NCBI RefSeq assembly: GCF_001311825.1
Contig: NZ_BBCB01000022.1
Span: 1 to 40,548, forward strand
Direction of reading: 5' to 3'
Length of the DNA stretch: 40,548 bases
DNA from: Salidesulfovibrio brasiliensis JCM 12178
GTDB taxonomy: Bacteria > Desulfobacterota > Desulfovibrionia > Desulfovibrionales > Desulfovibrionaceae
Part shown: positions 17,838 to 26,925 of the stretch, one piece after another
How positions within the stretch are numbered: position 1 is the first letter of the stretch
Layout: each line of letters starts with the position of its first letter
Notes under the pieces: generated by a model
What the model was told of the DNA's origin: nothing
Database searches by the model: none
Seen by the model: the letters and a program-made list of their open reading frames with translations, nothing else
Position numbers and translations under genes: made by a program

Positions 17838-18380
17838 TCAGTCGTATTTGGCGTGGCAGCGGCCTTTCTGGTTTGCCAACTCGTCCACAGCGGCCTTGAG
17901 CCGCTCCATGTCTTCGGCCTTGTAGGCCTCGGCGAACTCGGCGCACGCCTTGGTGTAGTCCTCGTAGTATTCATCGCCGTATCCGGGATAGGCGACCATC
18001 AGCTCGGAGTCCTCCAGGAAGGAGTCCACCGCCTCCTTGGGCGGGAGCGTCTCGTCGTGCGTCATCTTGACGATCATCTTGAAGCTGCGTTTCATGCGCT
18101 TCTTCAGATCCTTGTATTTGGGCTTGGCTGCGACGCCTTCCCCGGCCGGGGCGGTTTCCGCTTCCTCGCCGGTCGCGTCGCATTCGCGCTCCTGCTTGAT
18201 CTTGGCCTTCACGGCCATCTGGCCGAACTCGTTCTTGATGCTGATTTTGACTTTCTTGAAGTCCTCGAAACAGGCCAGCTCTTCACTGCTGCTGCCTTCG
18301 ATGGCATCGGCGATCTCGCGGAAGAAGGTGATCAGGTCCTTCTTCTCAATATACTTTTCGATTTTGATTTCCTTGCCCAT
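17838..18380 (-). CDS. GAK system XXXCH protein
   Basis: A 180-residue soluble protein, first gene of the operon. The N-terminal half (KIEKYIEKKDLITFFREIAD, then VKISIKNEFGQMAVKAKIKQ) resembles the strand-helix-strand layout of the amphi-Trp proteins without the tryptophan. The middle is charged and alanine-rich. The C-terminal half is helical and ends with KGRCHAKYD, the Cys-His pair that gives the family its name. Such Cys-His ends may bind metal or haem, but only one CH pair is present, so this is open. The start is ATG at 18380 with GGAGG 5 nt upstream; an in-frame ATG 12 nt earlier overlaps that site and is rejected. Confidence 0.8.
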   Translation of the reverse strand: MGKEIKIEKYIEKKDLITFFREIADAIEGSSSEELACFEDFKKVKISIKNEFGQMAVKAKIKQERECDATGEEAETAPAGEGVAAKPKYKDLKKRMKRSFKMIVKMTHDETLPPKEAVDSFLEDSELMVAYPGYGDEYYEDYTKACAEFAEAYKAEDMERLKAAVDELANQKGRCHAKYD

Positions 18381-18411
18381 TTGTACCTCCATTGTGGTGA
18401 GGGGAACTGGT

Positions 18412-18441
18412 TTGATAGCACCTGTGTGAACAGGATATCAA
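18412..18441 (-). promoter_or_regulatory. Candidate promoter/operator of the GAK-type operon (near-symmetric dyad)
   Basis: On the minus strand, TTGATA and TATCAA are separated by 18 nt and could be -35 and -10 elements about 32 nt upstream of the XXXCH start. The same bases form a dyad: TTGATA with TATCAA outside and CCTGT with ACAGG inside, with uneven spacers of 3 and 1. It may be a regulated promoter. No experimental-type signal beyond the sequence supports it. Confidence 0.4.
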
Positions 18442-18561
18442 TACAGGACACGGAAACGTAACATAACTTCGTGTGTCCGGTACAGAGTTGGAATAATGAA
18501 AGATGCGGAAAATAATGTGTCCATTTCGTGTCGATTGTATGTGCGGAGCGCAAACCAACGG

Positions 18562-18597
18562 AAAAGCCCTCCCGTCCATCAGGACGGGAGGGCTTTT
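18562..18597 (-). terminator. Bidirectional terminator after the aldolase gene
   Basis: A perfect 16-bp stem (AAAAGCCCTCCCGTCC and its complement) with a 4-nt loop, flanked by A and T runs on both sides. It lies 27 nt after the aldolase stop and separates that gene from the GAK-type operon, which is read in the same direction. Confidence 0.92.
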
Positions 18598-18623
18598 GAT
18601 GCAAGTATTCAGAGTGGTGGGTA

Positions 18624-19889
18624 CTAGTCGTCCCAGTCGCCTTCCGGGCCCTTGTCCGTGTCGATTTCCTTGGCGCGGGCACGGATCTTGTCTTCGGTCC
18701 ACTCTGCGGGATCGGTGAACTGCTCGACCTTGGGGCCGAGGTCGTGGGATCCGGCCTCGATGAGCAGGTCGCAGGCGATGTCTGCGGTGCCTTCTGCATT
18801 GAAGACGTTGACCAGCATGTCGTAGATGAAGTCTTCGATAGCCTTGGCCATGCGCTCGCGGATTTCGCGCGGCTCGCCCTGCAGACGACGCTCGAAGGGC
18901 TGGTTCAGCTTCTTGTAGTCGCCGCCCTTGAGGCCGTTTGCATCGGCGTACTCAAGAATTTCCTGCCACAGCTCTTCGCTCATGCCCTTGCCTTCGACCT
19001 TTTCGAAGCGGCCGTCGGTCATGATGGCGTTGCCGTAGTCGTTGACCTTGACGCCGAAGCCGATCATCTGCAGCGCGGTGGCCACGTTGGCTTTGGTGGT
19101 CTGGGTCTGTGCGGCGATTTCGCGCAGGCGCTCGGAGTCGTTGCCCGAGGTGCCGTGCTGCGCGCCGGAGGTGCCGAAGGGCTTCAGGGCTTCGTGGATG
19201 TCGGCGGTCAGGTCCACCTGAATGCCGCCGCCCGTGGCTTCGATGCCGTGGGTGGTGCCGTTGTTCAGGGCGATCCAGTCCGGGCAGATGCCGTGGGCGT
19301 TGAGGCCTTCGATGAGGAATTTGGCTTCCACCGGGGTGGACAGGCCGTGCTTGCCCTTGATCTCGCCCACTTCGGTTTCGTACCCGGCCCAGCCGGGGAT
19401 GACCGGGTTGAGCTCGATGTTCGCCAGCAGGTTCTGGTCGTCGGGAATGTGGGAAGCATCCACGGCGATGGAGGTAATGCCTGCGTCGAAAAGTGTGGGG
19501 ATTTCGCGCTTGGCAACGGCCACGTCGTCCCACTTCTTGATGACGTAGTGGTCGGCGTGGATGGCCACCGGGATGGTGATGCCGTATTGGTTGCACAGGG
19601 CGTCCACGCGGCGGGCCAGGTTCCACATGGTGGTGGGGCAGTACGTGGACTCGCTGCGTGCGATTTCGAGGATGATGGCGGCATTGGCGCGCTGGGCCGC
19701 CTTCAGGGCACCTTCGATGACGAAGATGTTCCTGCCGTTGGCGGCGATGGTCATGCACTTGCCCTTTTTGCGGCAGGCGCGGTCAATGGCCTTGCCGCTG
19801 ACGATCAGCGCCCTGGAATTCGGGAAGAGTTCCCTGACGTTCGGCGGACGACCGACCGCCAGTGCCTGTTCGAATTTATTCTGGGACAT
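18624..19889 (-). CDS. Class II fructose-bisphosphate aldolase-family protein
   Basis: A 421-residue member of the class II (zinc) ketose-bisphosphate aldolase family. IPVAIHADHYVIKKWDD (about residues 100-116) holds the metal-binding HADH motif, followed by SIAVDASHIPD and an E-rich loop (ETEVGEIKGKHG) typical of the family. GIQVDLTADIHEALKPFGTSG and AQHGTSGND match the conserved glycine-rich phosphate loop. It is longer than the common 300-350-residue enzymes because of a C-terminal extension from about 330, so it may be a divergent subfamily. The probable reaction is reversible aldol cleavage of fructose 1,6-bisphosphate. The ATG at 19889 follows AGGAGG; it is monocistronic, with its own terminator. 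Confidence 0.82.
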   Translation of the reverse strand: MSQNKFEQALAVGRPPNVRELFPNSRALIVSGKAIDRACRKKGKCMTIAANGRNIFVIEGALKAAQRANAAIILEIARSESTYCPTTMWNLARRVDALCNQYGITIPVAIHADHYVIKKWDDVAVAKREIPTLFDAGITSIAVDASHIPDDQNLLANIELNPVIPGWAGYETEVGEIKGKHGLSTPVEAKFLIEGLNAHGICPDWIALNNGTTHGIEATGGGIQVDLTADIHEALKPFGTSGAQHGTSGNDSERLREIAAQTQTTKANVATALQMIGFGVKVNDYGNAIMTDGRFEKVEGKGMSEELWQEILEYADANGLKGGDYKKLNQPFERRLQGEPREIRERMAKAIEDFIYDMLVNVFNAEGTADIACDLLIEAGSHDLGPKVEQFTDPAEWTEDKIRARAKEIDTDKGPEGDWDD

Positions 19890-19936
19890 GCCCTATATCC
19901 TCCTCAAAAGTAATGATTGGCGTACAAAGGCCCAAC

Positions 19937-19964
19937 TAAATACGAAACCCCGGGAAAAGTCAAA
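19937..19964 (-). promoter_or_regulatory. Candidate promoter of the aldolase gene
   Basis: On the minus strand TTTGAC and TATTTA are separated by 16 nt and lie about 50 nt upstream of the aldolase start. They overlap the CCCGGG-containing hairpin at 19946-19980. Match to consensus is moderate. Confidence 0.35.
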
Positions 19965-19980
19965 GAGCATCCCGGGATTT
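19946..19980 (-). terminator. Possible weak terminator after CII-like gene 1
   Basis: Inverted sequences AAATCCCGGGA and TCCCGGGGTTT (one mismatch) with a 13-nt loop lie 26 nt after the stop of the small regulator. The T-tract is short. CCCGGG is itself a palindrome, so the pairing is less telling than it looks. Confidence 0.4.
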
Positions 19981-20005
19981 CATGAGCACGCATGTGTCGT
20001 GCAGG

Positions 20006-20296
20006 CTACATCATTATGGCTGCGCCGTCGGTCTTTTCCGCCTTGCGCTGCTCGGGGTTGGGTTGCAGGGTGTACCCGAGCTCGCGGGCCATGAACTCCA
20101 ACGCGGCAACATTCTGTGTCACCTTTATGATGTCGAACATGGTCTCTGCGCCGAGCTTCGCATGTGTGTCGAAGGGGTTGAGTTCGCGCAGAAGCGTTGA
20201 GTAGGGCTTGTTGATTCTCCGACACACGTCCTTGGCAGCAATTCTTCCGTCCAGAACCGCGTCCTGCATTTTCTTGGTCAGATTCTTTTCAAACAT
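20006..20296 (-). CDS. Phage CII-like small regulator, paralogue 1
   Basis: A 96-residue protein resembling phage regulatory CII-family proteins. A helix-turn-helix is likely around residues 17-42 (IAAKDVCRRINKPYSTLLRE), followed by LNPFDTHAKLGAETMFDII, a segment shared almost fully with the paralogue at 38517. By hand alignment the two agree at about 47 of 79 positions. The likely role is DNA-binding regulation. The start is ATG at 20296 with GGTGGAG upstream. No phage structural or integration genes are near, so this is a host-adopted regulator rather than prophage. It lies just downstream of the hybrid kinase at 20443. Confidence 0.75.
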   Translation of the reverse strand: MFEKNLTKKMQDAVLDGRIAAKDVCRRINKPYSTLLRELNPFDTHAKLGAETMFDIIKVTQNVAALEFMARELGYTLQPNPEQRKAEKTDGAAIMM

Positions 20297-20340
20297 TGTC
20301 TCCACCCTCCAGTGCTTTTGAAAAAAAGAGGCTTATTTCA

Positions 20341-20370
20341 GAGGTAGCACAGTCCGAGAAAAATCGTCAA
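20341..20370 (-). promoter_or_regulatory. Candidate promoter of CII-like gene 1
   Basis: On the minus strand TTGACG and TACCTC are separated by 18 nt, about 45 nt upstream of the start. The -35 is good and the -10 is poor, so support is weak. Confidence 0.25.
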
Positions 20371-20442
20371 ACCGGGTAGAGAAAAAAACAGCGGCAGGGG
20401 GCAGAATATAACAGGTCGCGAGGATGGACGGGGCCAAAAGAA

Positions 20443-23186
20443 TCACTTTTTGAGCAGTGATTTGACAGTATTGAGGAGTTTTTGCGGCGTAACGGGCTTG
20501 CTGATGATTGCGTCGGCGGGGGGCTGGTTTTCGTCTTCGGAGAGTACGCTGAGGATTATGACCGGGGTTTCCCGCAGTGTTTCATCCTTGCGAAGCCACT
20601 CAAGGGTTTCCCGGCCGTCCATGCCGGGCATGACGATGTCCATGGTAATGAGGTCCGGGGTGTGTTGGCGGGCCATGCGCAGCGCGGAACCGCCGTCGGA
20701 CGCCGTGATGGTGCGGTAGCCCGCACGGCGCAGCAGGTTGGAGAGGTAGTGCCGCTGGCCCGAGTCGTCGTCCACGATGAGCACAAGCGGTGCGGCCTCG
20801 TCTTCGCTTTCCGGATGCAGCACCTTGTCGCTGGGGATGAACAGCAGCGGCAATTCGATGATGACTGCCGTTCCCTTGTTCAGTTCGGACTCGGCCCAGA
20901 TGTGGCCGCCGTGGTGCTCTATGATGTTGCGGCTGATGGCCAGCCCGAGGCCGGTCCCCTGAAGGGTGGACCGCAGCGTGTCGCCCTGGCGAACCTGCTG
21001 GAACTTGTCGAAAATGGAGTGCAACTCCTCACGGGGGATGCCGCGGCCCGTGTCGATGACCTCGATGCGGATCAGCCCGTCGCGCGTGGCGTATGCTCTG
21101 ACCCTGACCAAGCCTTTCTCCGTGAACTTCCCGGCGTTGCTCAGCAGGTTGATGAGCACCTGCGTCATGCGGTCAGAGTCCGCGTGCAGCAGCGGCAGGC
21201 CGGAGTCGATCTCCACCTTGAGGTCCACATCCGGCTTGCTGGTGAACTGGCCCATGACGAGGCTGACCGAGTTGTTGATGAGCTCTTCCACGTCCACTTC
21301 GCGGTACTGCCAGTCCACCTTGCCGGACTCGATCTTGTTCAGATCGAGCACGTCGTTGACCAGCCGCGTCAGGCGGTCGCCTTCCTTTTCCACCACCTGC
21401 AGGTTCTTGACGATGCGGTAGGCCTTTCGTTCGAGCTTCGGGTCGTCCTTGCAGGTTCCGGCAAACGAACGCTGGAACTCCTTGCGGATGAGCTTGGCGA
21501 AGCGAGGATGGAGGTCAGCGGTGTGCGCAGTTCGTGGGAGACCGATGACAGGAACGAGGACTTCATCCTGTCGAGCTGGCGCAGGCGGTGGTTGGCCTCT
21601 TCCAGCTCACGGGCCTTGATGAACAGGTCGTGGGTGCGTTCCTCCACGGTCTTTTCCAGCGTGGCGTTCAGATCGGCCAAGGCCTTCTCCGCCCGCAGCC
21701 GTTCGGTCACGTCCTGGAAGGTGGAGTCGATGAGCGTGTACTCTCCGTTCTGGTCCATGCTTACCTGTGCGTGCAGCATGATCCAGATGCGTTCCCCGTC
21801 CTTGCGGACCATCTCCATCATCCGGCCGCTGATGCGAGCGCCTTGGTGCAGCTTGCCGAGAAATTCCTCGCGCTCTTCAGGGTGGGCATAGACCTTGCGA
21901 ATGTTGGCGTCCGTCTCGCGCAGCAGTTCTTCAAAGGAGTCGTAGCCGAAGATGGAGGCCGCTGCCGGGTTGGCTATGAGAATGCGTCCGTCCGTGGAGG
22001 TTTGAATGATGCCTTCCTGCGCCCGTTCGAAAATGCTGCGGTACTGCTGCTCGGCTATGCGCAGCGCCTGCTCGGCGAGCTTGCGTTCCGTGATCTCCTC
22101 GTTAAGGGACTTGAGGCCGTCCTTCAGCCGGGAGGTCATGTCGTTGAAGGTTCGCGCAAGCGTACCGAGTTCGTTTTCTTCGGCATAGGCGATGTGAACG
22201 TCGAGGTCGCCTTCCGCAACCTTGCGGGCCGCGCTCGTGAAGGTGCGAAGCGGCCTGACGAAACGCCGGGAGTAGAGATACGCCAGAAGTGCCGCCGCGG
22301 TGGCCAGAATGAGCAGGGCGATGCAGGTGGCCTTTATCATGGCCGTGCGAGGGGCGTAGACTTCGGCCTGCGGCATCTCGACCACAAGCCTGAGCCCGAG
22401 GCTCGTCACCGGGGAGACCGTGCCGAGGACTTTTTCCCCGTACAGACCGACATAGGGATCGGGGCGTGCGCCATAGCCGAGCGAGCGGGCGATCGTTTTC
22501 TGCAGTTCCGGCGCCTCGAGCGGCTCCAGTCTCGGATCGCCCTCGGCGTCAAGCGCGATGAGGAAATCCTTGTCATCCACGATGTATCCGTAGCCGGTTT
22601 TGCCGATGGGCAGGTCGCCGAGCACCAGCATGAGGTACTTGAGGCTGACCTGTGCCCAGAGGACGCCTGCGGCCTTGCCGCTTTTGTCGCGCACCGGGAC
22701 GGCTATTTCAATGGCGGGGGTTTCGGTGCCGGGCAGAACGGTGAGCGGGCCGATGGCGTTGAACCGGGACTTGGCCGCAAGCCGGAACACCGGGTTTCGG
22801 TGCAGCATGTCCGGGACACGGTCCCAGTCGCCGACCTTGGCGAGCAGTTTGCCGTTGAGGTCGGCGATGCCCGCTGCATGGTATGCCTGATTCAGTCGGG
22901 AGAGGCCTTCAAGGAGGCTGTGCATGGAGTCCCGGTGCATGTTGATGAGGCCCGGGATGCTGGCAAGGTAGTTGAGGCGGTTGAATAGGCTTTCCGAGTA
23001 GCCGTTGATGCGCTCGGCGGCGAGGCGGGCCTCAAGGTTGAGGATGCGTTGCCTGTCTCGGGTGGAGTAGTCGTCGGCAATGGTCATGAGCAGGGCGCCG
23101 GATGCGAACGCGGCGACAACGGCCAGTGCGATGAAGCCGTATGTCAACTGCGACGCTATTGATCTGAATCCCCTGAACAGGCGCAT
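20443..23186 (-). CDS. Membrane hybrid histidine kinase (Cache-HAMP-PAS-HisKA-HATPase-REC), with one-base frameshift
   Basis: About 914 residues when repaired. A TM segment (13-36) is followed by a periplasmic double-Cache-like domain (about 40-275; GYIVDDKDFLIALD, DPYVGLYGEKVLG), a second TM (about 285-305), HAMP, PAS (about 380-500; GIIQTSTDGRILIANPAAAS), HisKA with SHELRTPLTS (phospho-His 551), HATPase_c (LLSNAGKFTEKG, DTGRGIP, GTGLGLAI) and a receiver with ITMDIVMPGMDG. The frame is lost at 21501-21504, just after the HisKA motif (CTCGCTTC for expected CTCGGCTTC), and the second part continues perfectly with VVEKEGDRLTRLVNDVLDL. The gene follows the RsbW-type ATPase by 48 nt and may be its partner in signalling. 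Confidence 0.88.
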
Positions 23187-23234
23187 TGCCTTCGGTTCCT
23201 CCTCGGCTGTCAGGTGTTTTCCCTTGTCTTTTGA

Positions 23235-23699
23235 TTAAACCAGTTTCTTTTCTTCGTCATCATATTCCTGTGCGGCCGAGGCTTCCTGCGGCAGAGTGAA
23301 ATGCATGGTGAGGACATTTACGTCTTCCTGCCGTTCATAGCGTATTTCGTCGGCCATCTTCTGGATCAGAAAGACGCCGAGGCCGCCAATGGTGCGGTGG
23401 TCCACGTCTTCATGCGTGTCCGGCGGCCCTTGCCCGGTCGGGTCAAAGGGGATGCCGTGATCCACGAACCGCAGCCGGAAGCGCCTGCCGTCAAGGGCGC
23501 AGTCCGCCTCCACGGTGCCGCCGCCTTCGGAGTAGGCATAGGATGCTATGTTGATGAAGACTTCCTCGACCACAAGCTCAAGCTTTGAACGCAGGGAGTC
23601 AGGCACTCCGAGGGCCTCGGCCCGTTCGAGCACGAAGTGTTGAATCTTGCTGAGATTGTCTCGGGAAGCGCTGACGCGGAATGTGGATGTTTGGTCCAC
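23235..23699 (-). CDS. RsbW/SpoIIAB-type ATP-binding anti-sigma-like protein
   Basis: A 154-residue HATPase_c_2 protein of the RsbW/serine-kinase anti-sigma type. Motifs are KLELVVEEVFINIASYAYSE (N box, about residues 42-61), FVDHGIPFDP (G1-type box) and TIGGLGVFLIQKMADEI (G2-type). It is expected to bind ATP and a target, and to phosphorylate the STAS protein encoded just upstream. Start is GTG at 23699, 3 nt after the STAS stop, with AAGGACTGATGC in front. The partner sigma factor or other target is not in the window. Confidence 0.85.
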   Translation of the reverse strand: MDQTSTFRVSASRDNLSKIQHFVLERAEALGVPDSLRSKLELVVEEVFINIASYAYSEGGGTVEADCALDGRRFRLRFVDHGIPFDPTGQGPPDTHEDVDHRTIGGLGVFLIQKMADEIRYERQEDVNVLTMHFTLPQEASAAQEYDDEEKKLV

Positions 23700-23702
23700 G
23701 CA

Positions 23703-24032
23703 TCAGTCCTTGATCGCGTCGTCCCGCGTGTCGAAGACCGGGAACATGGAGGAGAATCCCGAGATGGAGAAGACCTCTTCCACCATGCCCTCAAGGCCGC
23801 AGAAGCGGATTTCGCCCTGCTGCCCCTTGAGCTTCTTGGCGGTCGCCAGAATGCTCCTGAGTCCGGCGGAGCTGATGTATTCGAGCGCGCTCATGTCAGC
23901 CACCATTTTCAGTTCTCCCGACTGGATGAGGCGTTCGCATTCCTGCTCGAATTCGGGAGCGGTAACGGCGTCCATGCGCCCGGCCGGTACAACGACCATG
24001 AACGCTCCCTGTTTCTCGTTCTTGAAATCCAT
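23703..24032 (-). CDS. STAS-domain anti-sigma factor antagonist
   Basis: A 109-residue single STAS domain. The phosphorylation site region is MSALEYISSAGLRSIL (about residues 47-62), with the conserved serine in SSAGLR. In partner switching this protein binds the ATPase when unphosphorylated; the ATPase phosphorylates it and the SpoIIE-type phosphatase removes the phosphate. All three are encoded in order here, so the circuit is complete except for the final target. The start ATG has AAGGAGACAACCAA upstream; it is 12 nt after the phosphatase stop. Confidence 0.9.
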   Translation of the reverse strand: MDFKNEKQGAFMVVVPAGRMDAVTAPEFEQECERLIQSGELKMVADMSALEYISSAGLRSILATAKKLKGQQGEIRFCGLEGMVEEVFSISGFSSMFPVFDTRDDAIKD

Positions 24033-24044
24033 TTGGTTGTCTCC

Positions 24045-25979
24045 TTATGGTTCCTGAGGCCCGTCGCCGTTGAAGCGCATGGCCAGCATGGTGATGTCGT
24101 CGGATTGCTCGGCCCCGCCCGTGAACTCCTTGATGGAGGCGTCCACCGACGTCACTATCTCCGCGGCGTTCTTTCGGGCGTACCGTTTCATGTGCTCCAT
24201 GAGCCTGTCTTCCCCGTAGAGCGTGCGCTCGTTGTCCATGGCCTCGGTGACACCGTCCGTGTAGAGGAAAATGGTGTCGCCCGGCGAGAGCTGCAGCGTT
24301 TTCGTGGAGTAACTCATGCCTTCAATGGGGCCAGCCACCGGTTCCTTGAGCGGCGGAATCCATTCGGCCTCGCCGCTGCGGATGAGGATGGGCGGGTTGT
24401 GCCCGGCGCTGCCGTATCTGACCTCGCCGGTATGGATGTTCATCACGCAGAGGAAGAGCGTGACGAACATGCAGGACTCGTTTTCCTCGGCCAGATCGTT
24501 GTTGACCTTTTCCAGCGCGGCGCCGGGGTCGAGCCCGCGTTCGCAGATGACCTTCAGCAGGGTCTTGGTCACGGCCATGAAGAAGGCCGCGGGAACGCCC
24601 TTGCCCGAAACGTCGCCGATGAGGAAGCAGAAATGGTCGTCATCCACGAAGAAGAAGTCGTACAGGTCCCCGCCCACTTCCTTGGCCGGTTCGATGGATG
24701 CGTAAATGTCGAACTCCGGCCGGTCCGGGAAGGCCGGGAACAGCTTGGGCAGAATGCCCATCTGTATCTCGCGCGCAATGCGAAGCTCGGATTCGATGCG
24801 CTCCTTGCTGGCCGTGGTTTCGGTGAGGTCTTTGATATACGTTTTGAGCGAGGTGCGCATGTGGTTGAAAGAGTCCGCCAGATCGCCCACTTCGTCTTCG
24901 GTTTCAATGGTCGGGATTTCCGCGTCGAGGTTGCCTCCGGCGATCTCCATGGCCGAGTCCGATAGCTGGCGCACCGGGCGCGAGATGCTTCTGGCAATCC
25001 AGAGCATGGCCCCGGTCAGCAGCAGGAAACCCAGCGCGCCGATGACGATGATGTCGCGAAGCAGGGTGTTCACGCCTGCCAGCACCTCGTCCTTGGGGAA
25101 CAGGATCGCAAGCGACCAGCCGCCAACCGGCAGTGCTGTGTAGTAAAGGAAGCTATCCACATTGCCCCGTATCGACTTTCTGAACATGAAGCCGGTTTTT
25201 CCGGCGATCATGTCTTGTCCGATTTCCCTGATGGCCGGTTCCTCGCGGTCTTCGGCGAGGGAGAAAATGGTCTGGTTCAGGACCAGCTCGGAGATGGGGT
25301 GGTGGATGTAGGTGCCGTTTCTGGAAAGGATCACCGAGTAGGCCGATTTGGAAAGCCGGATTTCGTCCATCACATCGCGCAGCCAGTCGAGCGTGATGTC
25401 CGCGGTGCAGACACCAGCCAGCACGCGTTTGCCGTTTTCGCTGCGGTAGAAGGGCACGGAGTAGGTCGCCATGAGCGCGTCGCCGCCGCCTTCATCGAAA
25501 TATGGCTCGGTCCAGACGGCCCGGCCCAGCACCTTGGGCAACTGGTACCAGTCCATGTAGAAATAGCGGTAGCTGGTGCCGCCCAGCATGGTAAACTCGA
25601 TCCCGTCCTTGCCCCGGTAATGGTACGGCGAGAAGAAGAGTTCCTCCTGATCGTGGCGGTAGGGTTCGAACGCGATGGCCACGCCGTAGATGTCCTTGTT
25701 GCTCTCGACCATCCTGCGCGAAAGGGTCACGATTTCGTCCGTGGTCAGCGAGGCGTCTTCAAGAGCCAGCGCGAGGTTGTCCACGGCCTTCTGGATGGGC
25801 AACACCACCGAGGCCACCCGGTTGGCGGCACGTTTGCCCACGTTGCGGGCGTTGGTTTCCGCGGCTTCGCCGATGATCTTTCGGGAAACGTCGTAATTGT
25901 AGACCAGCACAGCGGCGAAAATGATGAAGGTGCTCGCAAGGGCCAGCGCGGAAATCTTGAAGGCTATGCCGCGTTTCAT
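24045..25979 (-). CDS. Cache-HAMP-SpoIIE (RsbU-type) membrane phosphatase
   Basis: A 644-residue sensor phosphatase. TM1 (about 8-28), periplasmic double-Cache-like domain (about 35-310; IYGVAIAFEPY, WTEPYFDEGGGDALMATYS), TM2 (about 318-340), HAMP (about 340-395), a short coiled coil and a PP2C-type SpoIIE domain (about 415-635). Metal ligands are visible in GGDLYDFFF, GDVSGKGVPAAFFM, TDGVTEA and QSDDITML. It should dephosphorylate the STAS protein in response to a periplasmic ligand. The ATG overlaps the stop of the binding-protein gene (ATGA), which suggests that the binding protein presents the ligand to the Cache domain; that is inference. Confidence 0.92.
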   Translation of the reverse strand: MKRGIAFKISALALASTFIIFAAVLVYNYDVSRKIIGEAAETNARNVGKRAANRVASVVLPIQKAVDNLALALEDASLTTDEIVTLSRRMVESNKDIYGVAIAFEPYRHDQEELFFSPYHYRGKDGIEFTMLGGTSYRYFYMDWYQLPKVLGRAVWTEPYFDEGGGDALMATYSVPFYRSENGKRVLAGVCTADITLDWLRDVMDEIRLSKSAYSVILSRNGTYIHHPISELVLNQTIFSLAEDREEPAIREIGQDMIAGKTGFMFRKSIRGNVDSFLYYTALPVGGWSLAILFPKDEVLAGVNTLLRDIIVIGALGFLLLTGAMLWIARSISRPVRQLSDSAMEIAGGNLDAEIPTIETEDEVGDLADSFNHMRTSLKTYIKDLTETTASKERIESELRIAREIQMGILPKLFPAFPDRPEFDIYASIEPAKEVGGDLYDFFFVDDDHFCFLIGDVSGKGVPAAFFMAVTKTLLKVICERGLDPGAALEKVNNDLAEENESCMFVTLFLCVMNIHTGEVRYGSAGHNPPILIRSGEAEWIPPLKEPVAGPIEGMSYSTKTLQLSPGDTIFLYTDGVTEAMDNERTLYGEDRLMEHMKRYARKNAAEIVTSVDASIKEFTGGAEQSDDITMLAMRFNGDGPQEP

Positions 25980-26925
25980 TGCAGCACCTCCTTGCGGAAG
26001 TCGGCGTAGGCCGGGCTGGTGCGGATGAACCCGTTTTCGCGCAGGGCACGGACAGTGAAGTCGTAGTCGGCCTCGCGCAGTTCGATGCTCAACGAGCCGT
26101 CCCGGAACTCGAAGAGTTTTTCGATTTCATCGAGCATCCAGCGTTGGTGCGACAGGGCGAAGGGGATGTGTGCGCTCTCCATTTCTTTTTGGACGTATTG
26201 GAGCGCTTCATCCTTGTGTTTAAAAGCGTATGCCCAGCCCTCCATGGTGGCCTCGACCACCTTGCGGCATAGCTCGGGCTGTCGCCGTGCGGTTTCCTCA
26301 AGGGCGTACAGCCCGTCCTCGGGAAAATCGAGGCCTATGTCAGCAAAGTGGAAGACGGTCAGGTCCTTGAAGTCGATGCCGTAGGTGTAGAGCCGATGGT
26401 ATTCGTTGTAGGTCATGGCTGATGTGGCGTCCACGCCGCCGAGGAGGAAGAGGTCCAGCGACGAGCCGGTGGGCACGACCTTGACGTCGATGTGGCTGCG
26501 CCGGAACAGGGCGCGTGGCTGGAGTTGGAACTCGTTGGCCCACAGGCCGACCTTGCGGTTGTAAAGATCGAAGATGCCGTTGATCCCGGAAGATTTTTTG
26601 CCAGCAGCATCATGCCCGAGTGCTGGGCCAACTGGGCGATGTTGACGATGGGAATGCCCGCTGCCCGGCGCTGGATGCCCGTGGACAGGAACATGGTCGC
26701 AAAGGTGGCCCTTCGGGACTCAAGCAGCTCCGAGGTGATGACGTCCGGGCCGCCTGAGATGAGGGTCAGGTCCACGTCGCGTTCGGCATAGAAGCCTTTC
26801 TCCTTGGCCACGTAGAACCCGGCGAACTGGGCCTGCGGGAGCCACTGCAGCACCACGGTCGCGGTCTGTGCGTGAGCGGTCGCGGCGGCAAGCAGGAATG
26901 TCAGGACGAGAAGCAGGCGTTTCAC
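25976..26925 (-). CDS. NMT1/THI5-type periplasmic substrate-binding protein, with one-base frameshift
   Basis: About 316 residues when repaired. A signal peptide (MKRLLLVLTFLLAAATAHA) precedes a NMT1/THI5-like binding fold: TVVLQWLPQAQFAGFYVAKE, GFYAERDVDLTLISGGPDV, SGMMLLAKK, and after the break GINGIFDLYNRKVGLWANEF. The frame is lost in an A run at 26592-26597; seven A instead of six restores it. Relatives bind pyrimidines, thiamine precursors, nitrate or sulfonates. There are no ABC permease or ATPase genes next to it, so it more likely feeds the sensor phosphatase, with which it shares an ATGA overlap. The start is GTG at 26925, overlapping the rhodanese stop (GTGA). Confidence 0.83.

Noticed and set aside
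16818-18461. A 547-codon plus-strand open frame across the XXXCH and PHP-like genes
   Set aside because: It crosses the operon promoter and two genes with good ribosome binding sites; its sequence is low in motif content and reads as a shadow.
20006-20296. CII-like genes as evidence of a prophage
   Set aside because: No integrase, structural, lysis or attachment sequence is near either copy.
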